Assembly: GCA_902489445.1 (NCBI GenBank)
Contig: CABTZX010000012.1
Span: 1 to 44,636 of the forward strand
Direction of reading: 5' to 3'
DNA length: 44,636 nt
Origin: an uncultured Bacteroidales bacterium
GTDB taxonomy: Bacteria > Bacteroidota > Bacteroidia > Bacteroidales > Porphyromonadaceae
The notes under the pieces are model-generated. The model ran no database searches, was not told where the DNA came from, and was given only the letters and a program-made list of their open reading frames with translations. Below are positions 33,468-42,393 of this stretch, piece after piece; position 1 is the stretch's first letter; every line of letters begins with the position of its first letter. A program made the translations under genes and the position numbers.

Positions 33468-35096
33468 ATGGAAATGACTGCTTTACTGAATTGGTCGAGA
33501 GCTCAGTTCGCACTCACTGCGTGCTACCACTGGCTCTTTGTACCACTGACCTTAGGATTAGGGGTCATTATGGCAATTGCCGAAACCATCTACTATCGGA
33601 CCAACCGGCCCGAGTGGATGCGCTGGGCAAAATTCTGGCAAAAGCTGTTCGGTATTAACTTCGCTATTGGCGTTGCTACCGGCATTATTCTGGAATTTGA
33701 GTTCGGAACCAACTGGTCCAACTACAGTTTCCTCGTAGGCGATATATTCGGTGCACCGCTCGCTATTGAAGGTATTTTGGCATTCTTTATGGAAGCTACC
33801 TTCATCGCAGTGATGTTCTTCGGATGGGATCGCGTATCTAAGAAGTTTCACTTGGCTTCCACGTGGCTAACCATTGCCGGCGCTACCATATCGGCTATAT
33901 GGATTTTGGTTGCCAACAGCTGGATGCAGGACCCCCAGGGTACTGTTTTCAACCCGGATACCGTACGAAGTGAAATGAGTGACTTCTGGGCAGTGGCATT
34001 TTCCTCTACAGCCGTGAATAAGTTCTGGCATACAGTAACCTCCTCATGGCTCTTGGGTAGCGTATTTGCTCTTGCCGTTTGCGCCATTTATCTAATGCGG
34101 AAGGATAACAAGCACCACGCTTTTGCTCTGGCAAACGCCCGTATGATTGCACCTTTCGGTATCATTGCCGCAGTTTTAACCCTCATTACGGGCGATACCA
34201 GTGGCAATAACGTAGCAAAACGTCAACCCATGAAGCTGGCAGCAATGGAAGCGCTTTACGAAGGTGGCGAATGTACGCCCGACGGAAAGACAGCCGACGG
34301 CAAAGGAGCTGCCTTGAGCATCTTCGGAGTTATAGACGGAAGCAAAACAACTCCGCTTTCGCCGGAAAGTGCCAACCCATTCTATTTCAACTTCAAGATG
34401 CCGTATATGCTGTCCTTCCTAGCCACTCGCAGCACAACCGGCTATGTTCCGGGCGTTAACAACCTGCTCCGCGGCGATTATTACCTTCCGGACGGCACAA
34501 AAGCCCTTTCCGCTGAAGAAAAGATGGCTCGCGGCCGAATAGCCATCGATGCCCTTAAAGCGTATCATCAGGCAAAAGAAGCCGGAGACGCTACTGCTCA
34601 GGAAGAACAGCGCGCTCTCATTCAAGAACATTTCCCCTATTTTGGCTACGGACATGTAGAAAAAGTGGAGGATTTGGTGCCTAACGTAAAAGTAAACTAC
34701 TATGCCTTCCGCATAATGGTGGGCTGCGGTATGCTTTTCGTGCTACTCTTTATTATTACCGCCATTATGGTTGGCGTTAAAAAGTATCGCGAAAAATACC
34801 TGAAAGCACGCTGGTTGCACGTAATTACCATTATCTGTTTGCCGTTGGTTTATCTGGCAAGCCAGTCCGGTTGGCTCGTTGCCGAAATGGGACGCCAGCC
34901 TTGGGCCATTCAAGATATATTACCCCTCAACGCGGCAGTATCGGATATTAGCGCAAGTGGCGTTATGATTACTTTCGCACTCTTTGCCATACTCTTTACG
35001 GTACTACTGATTGCCGAAGTGAGCATTATGGTAAAAGCTATTAAAGCCGGGCCTAAAACGCAGGATACGGAGAAACCTCTTTTACAAGAACAATAA
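33468..35096 (+). CDS. cydA: Cytochrome bd ubiquinol oxidase subunit I
   Basis: Quinol-oxidising, haem-carrying subunit of cytochrome bd, which reduces O2 to water at low oxygen. 542 aa. Haem ligands equivalent to E. coli His19 and His186 are His21 (TACYHWLFVPL) and His188 (KFWHTVTSSW). The quinol loop and GRQPW (475-479) are present. About nine TM helices are expected. In Porphyromonas-type anaerobes bd oxidase removes oxygen and protects fumarate-dependent metabolism. It lies 12 bp before cydB. Confidence 0.97.
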   Translation: MEMTALLNWSRAQFALTACYHWLFVPLTLGLGVIMAIAETIYYRTNRPEWMRWAKFWQKLFGINFAIGVATGIILEFEFGTNWSNYSFLVGDIFGAPLAIEGILAFFMEATFIAVMFFGWDRVSKKFHLASTWLTIAGATISAIWILVANSWMQDPQGTVFNPDTVRSEMSDFWAVAFSSTAVNKFWHTVTSSWLLGSVFALAVCAIYLMRKDNKHHAFALANARMIAPFGIIAAVLTLITGDTSGNNVAKRQPMKLAAMEALYEGGECTPDGKTADGKGAALSIFGVIDGSKTTPLSPESANPFYFNFKMPYMLSFLATRSTTGYVPGVNNLLRGDYYLPDGTKALSAEEKMARGRIAIDALKAYHQAKEAGDATAQEEQRALIQEHFPYFGYGHVEKVEDLVPNVKVNYYAFRIMVGCGMLFVLLFIITAIMVGVKKYREKYLKARWLHVITIICLPLVYLASQSGWLVAEMGRQPWAIQDILPLNAAVSDISASGVMITFALFAILFTVLLIAEVSIMVKAIKAGPKTQDTEKPLLQEQ

Positions 35097-35108
35097 GGAG
35101 AGAAGAAT

Positions 35109-36275
35109 ATGGATTACACAATGTTACAACAATATTGGTGGCTCGTAGTTTCACTGCTCGGAGCCTTGCTGGTCTTCCTACTGTTTGTTCAGGGCGGACA
35201 GACCTTTATCTTCCGCTCGGCTAAGGATGCCGGACTGCAAAAGATGATAATCAATTCTACCGGACGTAAGTGGGAGTTCACCCTCACCACGCTGGTCACT
35301 TTCGGAGGCGCATTCTTTGCTTCCTTCCCGCTCTTTTACTCCACCTCGTTCGGAGGTGCCTATTGGGTATGGATACTGATCTGTCTGCTTTTTGTACTGC
35401 AAGCCGTTTCCTACGAATATCAATCCAAGAACGGCAATATTTGGGGCAAAAAGACCTACCATTGCTTCCTAATGATTAACGGAATCCTCGCTCCCTTGCT
35501 CTTGGGAGCCGCTGTTTCCACGCTCTTTACAGGGGGCAACTTCATCGTAAATAAGGCAAACATCTACGATTTTGATAATGCTTCACGCTTTATCTCCTCG
35601 TGGCAACCCTACAACGGTGTACAGCTCCACGGCCTGGAAGCGGTTCTGAATCCGTGGAACATCGTGCTCGGGCTCGCCGTTCTCTTCTTGGCTCGCGTTA
35701 CCGCGCTACTCTATTTCATCAACAACATCGATGATACCGTGGCGCAGCAGAGAGCGCGCAAAGAGTTGCCGCTTAATGCCATCCTCTTTGTAGTGCTGTT
35801 CGTTGCCTACGTTATATTCCTGTTGCTCAAGAGCGGCTTGCGATTCGATCCCGCTACCGGACAATTTGCCGAAGAGCAGTTCCTCTATCTGCACAATTTC
35901 CTGCAGATGCCCGTGGTGCTGATCATCTTCCTTGTGGGCGTGCTCCTTGTGTTGTACGGAATTGGCGTAACGATCTTCAAGAAAGGATACCGAAAAGGCA
36001 TCTGGTTCGAGGGTATCGGCGTAGTGCTGGCCGTATTGGGCTTGCTGCTCGTAGCCGGCTGGAACAACACCGCGTACTATCCTTCGCTTGCCGACCCGCA
36101 GAGCTCCCTCTGCCTTGCCAATAGCTCCAGCAGCCCTTATACGCTGAAAGTGATGAGCTTTGTATCGATATTGGTGCCCTTTGTGGTAGCTTATATCTGG
36201 TACTGCTGGCGCGCTATCGACGTACGTCGCATCACGCGCAAAGAAATGGAGAACGAGGATCGCACCGCCTACTAA
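35109..36275 (+). CDS. cydB: Cytochrome bd ubiquinol oxidase subunit II
   Basis: Partner of CydA, 388 aa with about eight or nine TM helices. It begins MDYTMLQQYWWLVVSLLGAL and has the conserved FVQGGQTFIF near residue 28 where family members have G-D/Q-tracts. It stabilises the haem pocket and carries one set of membrane helices of the pseudo-symmetric dimer. No cydC/cydD transporter genes follow here; a strong bidirectional hairpin ends the transcript. Confidence 0.95.
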   Translation: MDYTMLQQYWWLVVSLLGALLVFLLFVQGGQTFIFRSAKDAGLQKMIINSTGRKWEFTLTTLVTFGGAFFASFPLFYSTSFGGAYWVWILICLLFVLQAVSYEYQSKNGNIWGKKTYHCFLMINGILAPLLLGAAVSTLFTGGNFIVNKANIYDFDNASRFISSWQPYNGVQLHGLEAVLNPWNIVLGLAVLFLARVTALLYFINNIDDTVAQQRARKELPLNAILFVVLFVAYVIFLLLKSGLRFDPATGQFAEEQFLYLHNFLQMPVVLIIFLVGVLLVLYGIGVTIFKKGYRKGIWFEGIGVVLAVLGLLLVAGWNNTAYYPSLADPQSSLCLANSSSSPYTLKVMSFVSILVPFVVAYIWYCWRAIDVRRITRKEMENEDRTAY

Positions 36276-36423
36276 GCACCCTCACGAGCCGAATGCCCTG
36301 AGTAGGGCGAATCGAAGGCACCTAATCGCGAACGGAACGCATCCGGCTACCCGAACCGACTACTCGTACGAAACCGCTTGTGGGCGTAACCATCGGGCTC
36401 TGAGCCGACAGTTCTACTAAATT

Positions 36424-36459
36424 AAGGGGTGTGTGGAGAGATCTCTCCGCACACCCTTT
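36424..36459. terminator. 36-bp near-perfect palindrome after cydB
   Basis: The arm beginning at 36424 (AAGGGGTGTGTGGAGAGA) pairs with the arm ending at 36459 through 18 bp, with only G-U exceptions, and no unpaired loop at the centre (36441/36442). It ends in TTTCTT. It probably terminates cydAB transcription and would work in either direction. The 148 bp before it hold only small stems (GCCCT/AGGGC near 36312, GGCTC/GAGCC near 36398). Confidence 0.7.
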
Positions 36460-36592
36460 CTTAGTATCACGCCCCGAGCTACTCGCTCCCCTGCATCCAA
36501 TGCCCTACCACCTCCCGACGCAATACCCCATTGCTCTATACATTTGCTCACAAACCGCCCATCCATAGCACGAATTCGCCCGATCCGTCCGA

Positions 36593-36856
36593 TCATTTCC
36601 ACGTAGCTTCTCAACCATTCATACATACCTACGTAACCATAGGTACGTACCTTTTCAATAAATCCTTTTAATGATTTATACAAATCGTTTAAACGATTTA
36701 TACGCGTACTTTAAAGGATTTGTACGAATCCTTTAAACAATTTACCGAGCAGCTCTATAGCTACGATTGAGAAGCTACGTACAACCAGCCGAGCATCTAC
36801 GTATAAACGGCTGAGCACCTACGTATAAACGGCTGAGCACCTACGCATAAGCAAGG
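36593..36856. repeat. Composite 22-bp array A, AT-rich palindromic part
   Basis: About twelve units share one 22-bp register, with dyad centres at 36602.5, 36624.5 (weak), 36646.5 and onward every 22 bp to 36844.5. Core sequence changes along the array: ACGT and GGTACGTACC, then AATCCTTTTAATGATT, AATCGTTTAAACGATT (perfect), ACTTTAAAGGATT, then AGCTCTATAGCT, then four units around CTACGTA or CTACGCA (36769, 36791, 36813, 36835) with near-identical flanks such as GAGCACCTACGTATAAACGG. Phase is retained although the sequence is not. Confidence 0.85.
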
Positions 36857-37320
36857 GCAAAGGTGCGCTGCAATGGGAGCGCCGGTATGGTTAGGGGAAG
36901 GCTGGGGTATGCTGCGATGGGGGTGTGCGTATGGGTGTGGGAGGGCGAAAGTACGCACAAACGTGGGCGTATTTACTTATAAATGATGGAGAAGGTGCGC
37001 CGCGGTGGGGATGTGCGTATGGGTGTGGGAGGGCGAAAGTACGCACAAACGTGGCCGAAGGTGCGCTGCTGCGGGAACGTAGGTTTGGTTAGGTGTGGGC
37101 GTGGGTGTGCAAGGGTAGGTGCGTGGATATGGTTATGGGCAGGCGATGGTGTGCTGCGGTGGCAGCGTGGGTTGGGTTATGTGTGGGCGTGGGTGCGAAG
37201 GGGTAGGTGCGTGGGTATGGTTAAGGGCAGGTGATGGTGCACTGCGGGGGAGGCGTGGGTTTGGTTAAGTGTGGGCGTGGGTGTGCAAGGGTAGTGCGTG
37301 GGTATGGTTATGGGCGAGTT
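36857..37320. repeat. Composite 22-bp array A, G-rich part with 88-bp higher-order repeat
   Basis: The plus strand is G/T-rich with a degenerate tandem repeat. GTGTGGGCGTGGGTG begins at 37093, 37181 and 37269, exactly 88 bp apart; TGTGCGTATGGGTGTGGG begins at 36924 and 37012, also 88 bp. 88 is 4 x 22, and 22-bp subunits (for example starting 37203, 37225, 37247, 37269) align. The phase of TAC|GCA at 36954.5 and 37042.5 continues that of the left part. The frame decays after about 37320. Small open frames here are repeats, not genes. Confidence 0.85.
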
Positions 37321-37403
37321 TGGGGGTACAGTGGTGGGGGCAGGGGATGGTAGGGTGCGGGCGGTATGTTCGGGGCACATCGGCATTATATCGTATTTTT
37401 TCC

Positions 37404-37411
37404 TACCTTTG
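37404..37411 (+). promoter_or_regulatory. Candidate -7 element for the carboxynorspermidine dehydrogenase gene
   Basis: TACCTTTG (37404-37411) sits 142 bp before the start codon, just beyond the repeat array. No TTG at the ideal distance is seen. The leader would be about 130 nt. Confidence 0.45.
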
Positions 37412-37553
37412 TCCGTAGAGATAAAGGAGAAAGAGTAGATCCGCAGAGAAAAGATAGGCTTCTCTTGAAAAAGCATCTCATACAGATCTTTCAAGAGTGA
37501 GGCACAAATTGAGCAAGAGTTAAATACCCATTCTACAGCAAACAAAGCAGATT

Positions 37554-38753
37554 ATGGCCAGAATACTGATTATAGGCGCAGGGGGCGTCGGCACGGTAGT
37601 TGCCAAAAAGGTGGCGCAGAACAGCGATGTATTTACCCACATCATGCTCGCCAGCCGAACAAAGGAGAAGTGCGACCGTATAGCCGCCGAAATAAAGGAG
37701 GTTCGCATCGAAACGGCTCAGGTAGATGCCGACAATGTTCCCGAATTAGTTGCGCTCTTCAAAGAGTGGAAGCCGGATTTAGTGATCAACGTAGCACTGC
37801 CCTATCAGGACCTTTCCATTATGGATGCCTGCTTGGAAGCGGGGTGCAACTACCTCGACACCGCCAACTACGAACCGAAGGATGAAGCAAAGTACCAGTA
37901 CTCGTGGCAATGGGCATATCAGGATCGCTTCAAAAAGGCGGGTCTGACCGCCATACTGGGATGCGGCTTCGATCCGGGCGTTACAAGCGTCTTTACCGCT
38001 TATGCCGCTAAGCATCACTTTGATGAACTGCATTACCTCGACATAGTAGACTGCAACGGCGGCGACCATCACAAAGCGTTTGCCACCAACTTCAATCCGG
38101 AAATCAATATTCGTGAGGTAACCCAAAAGGGAAAATACTACGAAAACGGCGAATGGCACGAAACGGAGCCGCAAGAGATCCATCGCACGCTGCACTATCC
38201 GGGCATCGGACCGCGCGAAAGCTATCTGCTGTACCACGAAGAGTTGGAATCGCTCGTAAAGAACTACCCGACGCTCAAGCGGGCACGCTTCTGGATGACG
38301 TTTGGCGAAGAGTATCTAACTCATCTGCGCGTGATACAGAATATCGGCATGGCGGGCATCGAACCGATTAATTATAACGGAATGGAGATCGTGCCGATCC
38401 AATTCCTCAAAGCGGTACTTCCGAATCCTAAGGATCTCGGACACGACTATACGGGCGAAACCTCCATTGGATGCCGCATACGGGGTATCAAGGACGGAAA
38501 GGAACGTACCTATTACATATGGAACAATTGTAGCCACCAGGCGGCATACCGCGAAACCGGCACGCAGGCTGTAAGCTACACAACGGGCGTACCCGCTACC
38601 ACCGGCGCGCTAATGTTCGCCAAAGGACTGTGGAAGGGTGCCGGCGTGTTCAATGTAGAAGAGTTCGATCCGGACCCATTCTTGGACGAATTGGCGCGTC
38701 AGGGGCTACCTTGGCACGAAAGCATTGATGCCGATATCGAATTAGAAGCCTAA
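37554..38753 (+). CDS. Carboxynorspermidine dehydrogenase-like (saccharopine dehydrogenase family)
   Basis: 399-aa NAD(P)-dependent enzyme. It has the Rossmann fingerprint ILIIGAGGVGTVVAKK, then VINVALPYQDLSIMDACLEAG, ANYEPKDEAKY and LGCGFDPGVTSVF. This matches the carboxynorspermidine synthase branch (condensing a diamine with aspartate semialdehyde) rather than lysine-pathway saccharopine dehydrogenase. In the alternative spermidine route it works with carboxynorspermidine decarboxylase (NspC), which is not next door here. The start at 37554 follows a usable leader. A strong terminator follows. Confidence 0.88.
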   Translation: MARILIIGAGGVGTVVAKKVAQNSDVFTHIMLASRTKEKCDRIAAEIKEVRIETAQVDADNVPELVALFKEWKPDLVINVALPYQDLSIMDACLEAGCNYLDTANYEPKDEAKYQYSWQWAYQDRFKKAGLTAILGCGFDPGVTSVFTAYAAKHHFDELHYLDIVDCNGGDHHKAFATNFNPEINIREVTQKGKYYENGEWHETEPQEIHRTLHYPGIGPRESYLLYHEELESLVKNYPTLKRARFWMTFGEEYLTHLRVIQNIGMAGIEPINYNGMEIVPIQFLKAVLPNPKDLGHDYTGETSIGCRIRGIKDGKERTYYIWNNCSHQAAYRETGTQAVSYTTGVPATTGALMFAKGLWKGAGVFNVEEFDPDPFLDELARQGLPWHESIDADIELEA

Positions 38754-38789
38754 TACCATAACAGATGCGGGGTAAACCCGCGTATTGAG

Positions 38790-38821
38790 GGGGAAGTGCC
38801 GCAACGCATTTCCCCTTTTTT
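38790..38821 (+). terminator. Intrinsic terminator after the dehydrogenase gene
   Basis: GGGGAAGTGC (38790-38799) pairs with GCATTTCCCC (38806-38815), one G-U, 6-nt loop, followed by TTTTTTG. A second small hairpin, GCGGG/CCCGC (38767-38781), comes just before it. This is the clearest intrinsic terminator in the window. Confidence 0.88.
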
Positions 38822-39209
38822 GTTCGACTCGCCGCAAGCCGCACTACACAGACGTTATCGTTTTGCGCCGAAAGCTCTGTGCCGTCTGCGCTCAGCACGG
38901 ATTGGAATCGGGGGTTCTCCGATAGGTCTTTCACGACCCTTAACCTATCAAACTGTATAAATTAGGGAACAACTACACTTTAAATGATAAGAAAAGCTGA
39001 CATCAGACGGAGAAATTGATGTTGTTTGTGGATAAAAGTATTATATTTGCCGACAAGAAGAAAGCGAAAAGGTACTTTATTTTTCACTCTGACAAGGAAA
39101 CGGGACGAGAGAAACGCTTTTATAAAGAGAGAAAGGAATTATAAAGTATCAAAAAAGAGCTCAGTTAGAGAGAAAAAGGAATAGAAGTTTAACTAACTAT
39201 AGTAAGTGT
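38822..39209 (+). promoter_or_regulatory. ragA leader and promoter region
   Basis: The 456-bp gap from 38754 holds the terminator above and then the ragA upstream region. TATATTTG (39042-39049) matches the -7 consensus; nearby TTGs (39016, 39022) are 23 and 17 nt away, near but not at the ideal spacing. The predicted leader is about 150 nt and purine-rich. No sigma-factor/anti-sigma pair lies upstream. Confidence 0.45.
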
Positions 39210-42200
39210 ATGAAAAGGTTTTTGTTACTGCTAACAGCCATCGTAGCATCGATTGGGTTAGCCACGGCTCAGACAAGAGTCGTGCGGGGTACGGTAACCT
39301 CGCTTGAAGACGGTGAGCCCGTGATCGGAGCTTCCGTAATCGTTAAAGGAAGCCCGACTATTGGGGTCAACACGGACGTAGACGGTAAATTTACATTAGA
39401 TGTACCGTCAAACGCCACGCATCTTATAGTGAGCTTCGTAGGGAAGCGCACGCAGGAAGTGGCCATTGGCAAGGGCGAAATGAAAATTGTGCTTGCCGAT
39501 GATGCCCAGGTACTGGACGAAGTAGTGGTTACCGGGTATCAAACCACATCCAAGAAGGCATTTACCGGTGCTGCCAGCGCAGTAGGCGGAGAAACGGTTA
39601 AAGCCAAATTCGACGCCAACCCCGTTAACGCACTAAAGGGTAATATTCCCGGGTTGCAATTATCGCAAGTCAGCGGTCAGCCGGGTGCTCCTTCCACCAT
39701 CTTTGTACGTGGTCGTAACTCGCTTAACTCCGGTACGCAGCCGTTGTATGTAATTGACGGTGTGCCCATTGAAGCAGGCGTATTTGGGGTTCGAGCCTCT
39801 GAAGGGGTCGAAATATCGCCTTTGGCTACGCTCAGCAGCGATGATATTGCTAACATAACCGTACTGAAGGACGCTGCTGCTACCTCTATTTACGGAGCAC
39901 GTGCCGCTAACGGTGTAATCGTAATTACCACTAAGCGCGGTCACGGTGGGTTCAAAGCCAACTTCAATGCACGTATCGGTGGTGCTATGCTGCCCGCTTA
40001 TACACGTAACTACAGAGGTGTAGACGGAAATACGTGGCTCGCTCTTTCACGCGAAGCTGTCCGCAACTCGGCTAACTACAAAGATCCCAACGGATCCGTA
40101 TTTAACCAATATCACGATTCTTATCCCGACTGGGACATTAACAACGATACACATCTAAACCAGTGGCTTTCCGAATTCTGGTACGAAATACCTTTTGACG
40201 CCGAAAAGCCGGTATTCTACGATTGGCTTGGTGCTACTACCCGCACCGGCTTACAGCAGAACTACGGCCTTGATATCAGCGGCGGTGGCGATGCACCTAC
40301 CTCTCCCCGCTACTTTGTAGCATTCGACTATATGAGTGACCAGGGTATTGTAATTGGTAAAGACTTGAACCGCTATGCGTTACGCGTCAATATCAATCAG
40401 AATCCGTATGCGTGGCTCGGATACGGTATCAATACCTCTCTATCCCTGACAACTACCAATATGGGTAGTGGCGGTGGTTACTTTGCTGACCCGCTTACGG
40501 CAAGTTTGATGCAAACCCCCGTAACGCCTATCTATAATCCGGACGGCTCATTCAACACTTCAACGGTAACCAACGGTGTCAACCCGGTAGCCGCACGTAG
40601 CAAAAATGGGGATAAGAATACGCAAAAGCAGTATCGCGCCCTAATTTCGCCGTATATCACGCTTAACTTTACGGATTGGCTCAGCTTTACCAGCCGACTC
40701 GGTTTGGATGCCTATGTCTTGGACGACTTCGGGTTCTGGTCACTGCTCGGTCCCGACGGAAAGAACTACAACGGACATGGTGAAAATGGTACAGTATATA
40801 ACTTCTACACCACCATTACCAATACGTTCAATATCAACAAAGCATGGAACGATCACACCATTAACTTCCTAATTGGTCAGGAAGGTCAGCGTACCAATTA
40901 CAAATCGACCTACTTGGAAGCAACAAACTTTGCAGTAGATTATCTGAACGATATAGCTCTTGCAGCTACGCCCAGTACCACTTCGTCAATAAGAAACGAG
41001 CTTAAATTGCTCTCATTCCTCTCTAACTTCGAATATAACTATGCCGAACGCTACTACGCATCTGCATCATTGCGTGCTGATGCTTCCAGCCGCTTCCACA
41101 AAAGCAACCGTTGGGGTATGTTCTGGAGCTTAGGCGGTAAGTGGCGTATGGCTAACGAAGCTTTTATGGAAAGTAGCCGCGATTGGCTACAGGATCTCAC
41201 TCTGCGTATTAGCTACGGTACCAGCGGTAACCAAGCAGTTGGTTCCGGTTGGTATGCAGCAAGCGGACTTTTCGACTTCGGTTACCTCTATAACAATCAG
41301 CCGGGTAGCCTTTTCACTCAGTTCGAAAACCCGAACCTCAAGTGGGAACAGACCGCTAAGCTAAATGTGGGCGTGGACTTCCGCGTGCTTGACAGAATCT
41401 CCTTAGGATTCGATTACTACAACCACCAGACGAAGGATATGGTATTTGCCGTACCTCTATCCAAATCAACCGGTTTGCCTACCTATTATGATGGCGTGGC
41501 CTACTACGAAAACCTCGGTGCTTTGGAAAACCAAGGTATTGAATTCGAACTCGGCATTGATGCCGTACGTACCAAGGATGCACAACTACGCTTCACCTTT
41601 ACCGGTAGCCACAACCGCAACCGCATCAAAAAGCTTGCCACCGATTTGCCAATTAAGTACAGTGCACAAATCATCAAGGTGGGTGAAGATATCAGCACCT
41701 TCTACCTAAGAGAATATGCCGGTGTTGATCCTGAAACCGGTATGGCTCAGTGGTACAAAAATACCGAAAAGGAAGATGGTACTCTTGACCGTTCACTGAC
41801 GTTTAACTACAACGAAGCTGAACAAACCATCCTCGGTAAAGCCAGTCCCGACTTCCAAGGAGGTTTCCGTACCGACTTTAACTACAAGGACTTTGACTTC
41901 TCCTTCTTGCTCACCTACCAGTTTGGCGGCAAGATCTACGGGAATCACCTCCGCTACGACGAAACGACCGCTCTGACAGGCTCGAACTTTACCAACTGGG
42001 TTGCCGATAATCGTTGGCAAAACCCCGGCGACAAAGATAAGCTCGTACCGATGTTTACCGAACAGAGTAATGCCGCTTCCAATCCTTCCTCTCGCTTCTT
42101 GATGAGCAGCAACTATCTGAAAATACAAAATGTACAGATCGGTTATACCTTCAAGCAGAAAGCACTGAAAACCGTTGGACTAAGCTCCATACGTCTCTTC

Positions 42201-42341
42201 CTTACTGCCGATAACCTCTATACATTTGTAGCTAAAAACTACCGTGGCTTTGACCCCGCCAGCGTGGGGGCTAACGGTATCGCATGGTGGAACTATCCGC
42301 AGGCTACTAAGGTTATGGGTGGCGTGTCGTTTAGCTTCTAA
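39210..42341 (+). CDS. RagA/SusC family TonB-dependent outer-membrane receptor
   Basis: 1043-aa outer-membrane importer. Signal peptide about 1-20 (LATAQT), an N-terminal carboxypeptidase-D-like domain (about 22-100, VRGTVTSLEDGEPVIGASV), then the TonB plug with DEVVVTGYQTTSKKAFTGA, YVIDGVPIEAG and the SusC/RagA signature ending GVIVITTKRG (235-244), and the beta-barrel to the C-terminus (VMGGVSFSF). It takes up peptides or glycans with energy from TonB/ExbBD. The peptide-importing RagA of P. gingivalis is a good model, but the ligand cannot be read here. It lies 52 bp before its lipoprotein partner. Confidence 0.95.
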   Translation: MKRFLLLLTAIVASIGLATAQTRVVRGTVTSLEDGEPVIGASVIVKGSPTIGVNTDVDGKFTLDVPSNATHLIVSFVGKRTQEVAIGKGEMKIVLADDAQVLDEVVVTGYQTTSKKAFTGAASAVGGETVKAKFDANPVNALKGNIPGLQLSQVSGQPGAPSTIFVRGRNSLNSGTQPLYVIDGVPIEAGVFGVRASEGVEISPLATLSSDDIANITVLKDAAATSIYGARAANGVIVITTKRGHGGFKANFNARIGGAMLPAYTRNYRGVDGNTWLALSREAVRNSANYKDPNGSVFNQYHDSYPDWDINNDTHLNQWLSEFWYEIPFDAEKPVFYDWLGATTRTGLQQNYGLDISGGGDAPTSPRYFVAFDYMSDQGIVIGKDLNRYALRVNINQNPYAWLGYGINTSLSLTTTNMGSGGGYFADPLTASLMQTPVTPIYNPDGSFNTSTVTNGVNPVAARSKNGDKNTQKQYRALISPYITLNFTDWLSFTSRLGLDAYVLDDFGFWSLLGPDGKNYNGHGENGTVYNFYTTITNTFNINKAWNDHTINFLIGQEGQRTNYKSTYLEATNFAVDYLNDIALAATPSTTSSIRNELKLLSFLSNFEYNYAERYYASASLRADASSRFHKSNRWGMFWSLGGKWRMANEAFMESSRDWLQDLTLRISYGTSGNQAVGSGWYAASGLFDFGYLYNNQPGSLFTQFENPNLKWEQTAKLNVGVDFRVLDRISLGFDYYNHQTKDMVFAVPLSKSTGLPTYYDGVAYYENLGALENQGIEFELGIDAVRTKDAQLRFTFTGSHNRNRIKKLATDLPIKYSAQIIKVGEDISTFYLREYAGVDPETGMAQWYKNTEKEDGTLDRSLTFNYNEAEQTILGKASPDFQGGFRTDFNYKDFDFSFLLTYQFGGKIYGNHLRYDETTALTGSNFTNWVADNRWQNPGDKDKLVPMFTEQSNAASNPSSRFLMSSNYLKIQNVQIGYTFKQKALKTVGLSSIRLFLTADNLYTFVAKNYRGFDPASVGANGIAWWNYPQATKVMGGVSFSF

Positions 42342-42393
42342 GTTCGCGAATGGAATATGTGTATATGAACCTGTTTAGAAAAAGACAAATCGT

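Noticed and set aside
36276..36423. Possible tRNA or small RNA after cydB
   Set aside because: Two small stems but no cloverleaf or known RNA family; left as unexplained sequence.
36417..37545. Small open frames at 36417-36683 (-), 36983-37234 (+) and 37177-37545 (-)
   Set aside because: They lie in the terminator palindrome and G-rich tandem repeats; the translations are low-complexity and match no family.
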